Shown: positions 62,373 to 64,000 of the stretch, one piece after another | Layout: every line of letters begins with the position of its first letter | How positions within the stretch are numbered: position 1 is the first letter of the stretch | Translations under genes and position numbers: made by a program | Origin: Acanthochlamys bracteata | Lineage: Eukaryota; Streptophyta; Magnoliopsida; Pandanales; Velloziaceae | Direction of reading: 5' to 3' | Assembly (NCBI GenBank): GCA_019914995.1 | Contig: CM034139.1 | Span: forward strand, 4,814,461 to 4,878,460 | DNA length: 64,000 bases | The notes under the pieces: generated by a model | What the model was told of the DNA's origin: nothing | Database searches by the model: none | The model's input: only the letters and a program-made list of their open reading frames with translations

Positions 62373-63412
62373 GGTATATGTATATGAATTTTATTACAAA
62401 ATTATGCATATATGTGTGCATGAATTTACCATACAAACATTGTATACCAGAGAATGGATACATCATACATGTTAGAGGAATGTCTGGCTTTTGGTTTTAG
62501 GGGAAAATCAGAGTGGTTCTTAGGAGTTCATTAAGGAGTATTGAAAATAAAAATTTTAATTTGAAATTTAAAACAATCTTTTCATTTAAAAAATAATATA
62601 ATGTAAAACTTTTAATAATTTTTTTAATTATACAAATTTTATAATATTTAAGATATTTGAAATGAATAAAACAAAATAATAAATAATGCCATATATCTGC
62701 TAAGTATGAGTCCTCTTTTAACATTTTAGTTTTTATGATATTGGCTTTTATTTTGGTTTTATTTGGAGGAACAAACAACAACAACACTAAACAGTTTAAG
62801 ATTTTCCTTTTTCCACTCTTATTTTATTAAATATTTTATTATTTAAAAACATTATTTTGAGAAATCATAAATGTCTTTATATATCTATTTATATTACTTT
62901 TAGCTGATTAAACTTAATAAACCAAACTTAGGTATTGTTGTTGTTATTTATTTATTTTTATTCTCGTAATCAAACAAGTTTCCACGCCTGTAAAGCTAAT
63001 TAGACATCATACAAAGTTATTAGTACCAATCGATTACAAATCGGTATGATTAGCTAAACAAACTAACAGCATAATTTTCTTAAATAAACTGTTGAAAAAC
63101 CAAAATTTTATGCTATTTCAAACTCCTGATAAATTTCTTAAGTAAAAGATTTGTACCCGACGGCTACTGAAAATGCTTATAAAAAGATTTTTTAAATAAA
63201 ATATTTTTATTTTATTTTGATCAATAAATTTTATATATAGAATTTTTAATATTTTTTAAATTTGTAACTAAATTTTATAAATAATATAAAAAGTTTATTA
63301 TAAATATATAATAAAATTGATAATAAATAGAATGGAATGAAAAACGAGGATATATTCAACGTTTAGAATGAATAATAAAAAGATTTATTCTTCAACGTTT
63401 ATTGGTGTATAT

Positions 63413-63662
63413 TTAGGGCGTGTTTATCTAGTGGGTGGAAGTGGAGTTTTTAAGAAATAAATTTAAAAAATAAAATAAAAAATAAAAAATATTTAATAAA
63501 AAATAAAATTTTATATTAATTATATATTTTTAGTAAGTTTTAAATTTGAATTTTTAAAAAAATTTTATTGATAAAAAAATTTATTTTAATTTTTATAAGT
63601 ATTTATGTGAAACTTGAGTTTAAAAGAAGTGGAGTTTAGGGGTGTTGGTAAACACTCCGTTA
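63413..63662. mobile_element. Tourist-like MITE with TTA target duplication
   Basis: Element 63416-63659 starts GGGCGTGTTTATC and ends GTAAACACTCCG, flanked by TTA at 63413-63415 and 63660-63662. Same terminal signature as 34514-34763. Confidence 0.65.
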
Positions 63663-64000
63663 ATCTGCCTTGGATTACACAAACTAGTCTGAGAGTGTCA
63701 GTGAAGGCACTGACCGTGAGCAGTGACACGAGACTGCATTAATCTAATAAATCTTTCATTATCGAGATTTGTAAATTTCTTTTTTTTTATATTTTAAGAG
63801 TAATCTACTATCAAGTCCCATCAAGCCGACATAATAATAATTATTATAAAGCTTCACTAATTTCTTTATTTGTAATGTAATCAAATTAATTATTACTAAG
63901 ATTTGAAGCTTAAAGAATAATCATGTCATCTGTTTACATTCTCCATTGTTACCGTGTATTTTAATTAATAAAATGTGAAATTGTATAAAATGAAATTGTA

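Larger units (their letters stand above)
61534..64000. other. Right-end intergenic stretch, MITE-rich
   Basis: Extremely AT-rich. Holds MITE-like elements at 61822-61964, about 62055-62290 and 63413-63662, a 24-base direct repeat (62311-62372), and no recognised gene. The minus-strand open frame at 62787-62497 is Lys/Ile/Asn/Leu-rich, as expected from AT-rich noise. Confidence 0.45.

Overview
This is a stretch of nuclear DNA from a flowering plant, almost certainly a eudicot. Genes carry GT-AG introns with T-rich acceptors, intergenic DNA is very AT-rich, and the proteins are typical of land plants (AM1/DYAD meiotic protein, TAXIMIN and PSY signalling peptides, SAG39-like cysteine protease, trichome-birefringence-like acetyltransferase). 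I cannot name the species; a rosid is my best guess. All gene models below were spliced by eye: each exon chain keeps one reading frame and uses GT-AG borders, but no transcript was available.

Intact genes, left to right: the last exon of a pTAC7-like plastid gene (969-1298, +); a PSY-type sulfated-peptide precursor (5533-6144, -); a 78-residue protein of unknown function (9132-9678, -); the spliceosomal DEAH helicase Prp22/DEAH5 (10658-14529, +); an AM1/DYAD (SWI1) meiotic protein (20869-24533, +); a TAXIMIN peptide (27352-28488, +); mitochondrial malate dehydrogenase (31421-34031, +); a class-II phospholipase A1 (36274-38241, -); a Lin0512-family protein (39268-41347, +); a TBL protein (42792-45821, -); and a SAG39-like papain-family protease (55069-56238, -).

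The unexpected feature is the number of dead genes lying between the live ones. I could reconstruct decayed copies of the thylakoid phosphatase TAP38/PPH1 (1904-4592, introns kept), riboflavin synthase (18402-19223), a GDSL esterase tail (35520-35698), three cysteine-protease relics beside the intact SAG39-like gene (51064-53473), and a CofD/UPF0052-like protein (58357-61533, introns kept). In each one, specific stop codons or frameshifts can be named.

Mobile DNA is mostly short and non-autonomous: a solo copia-type LTR with a perfect 5-bp target duplication (49049-49632), a hAT-like element with a near-perfect 8-bp target duplication (50018-50810), and a series of AT-rich Tourist-like MITEs with GGGCGT-type ends, several flanked by TTA. 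I saw no tRNA, rRNA, CRISPR or bacterial operon structure. The genes do not form a single pathway. This is an ordinary mixed plant neighbourhood whose history shows mainly as gene death and MITE insertion.
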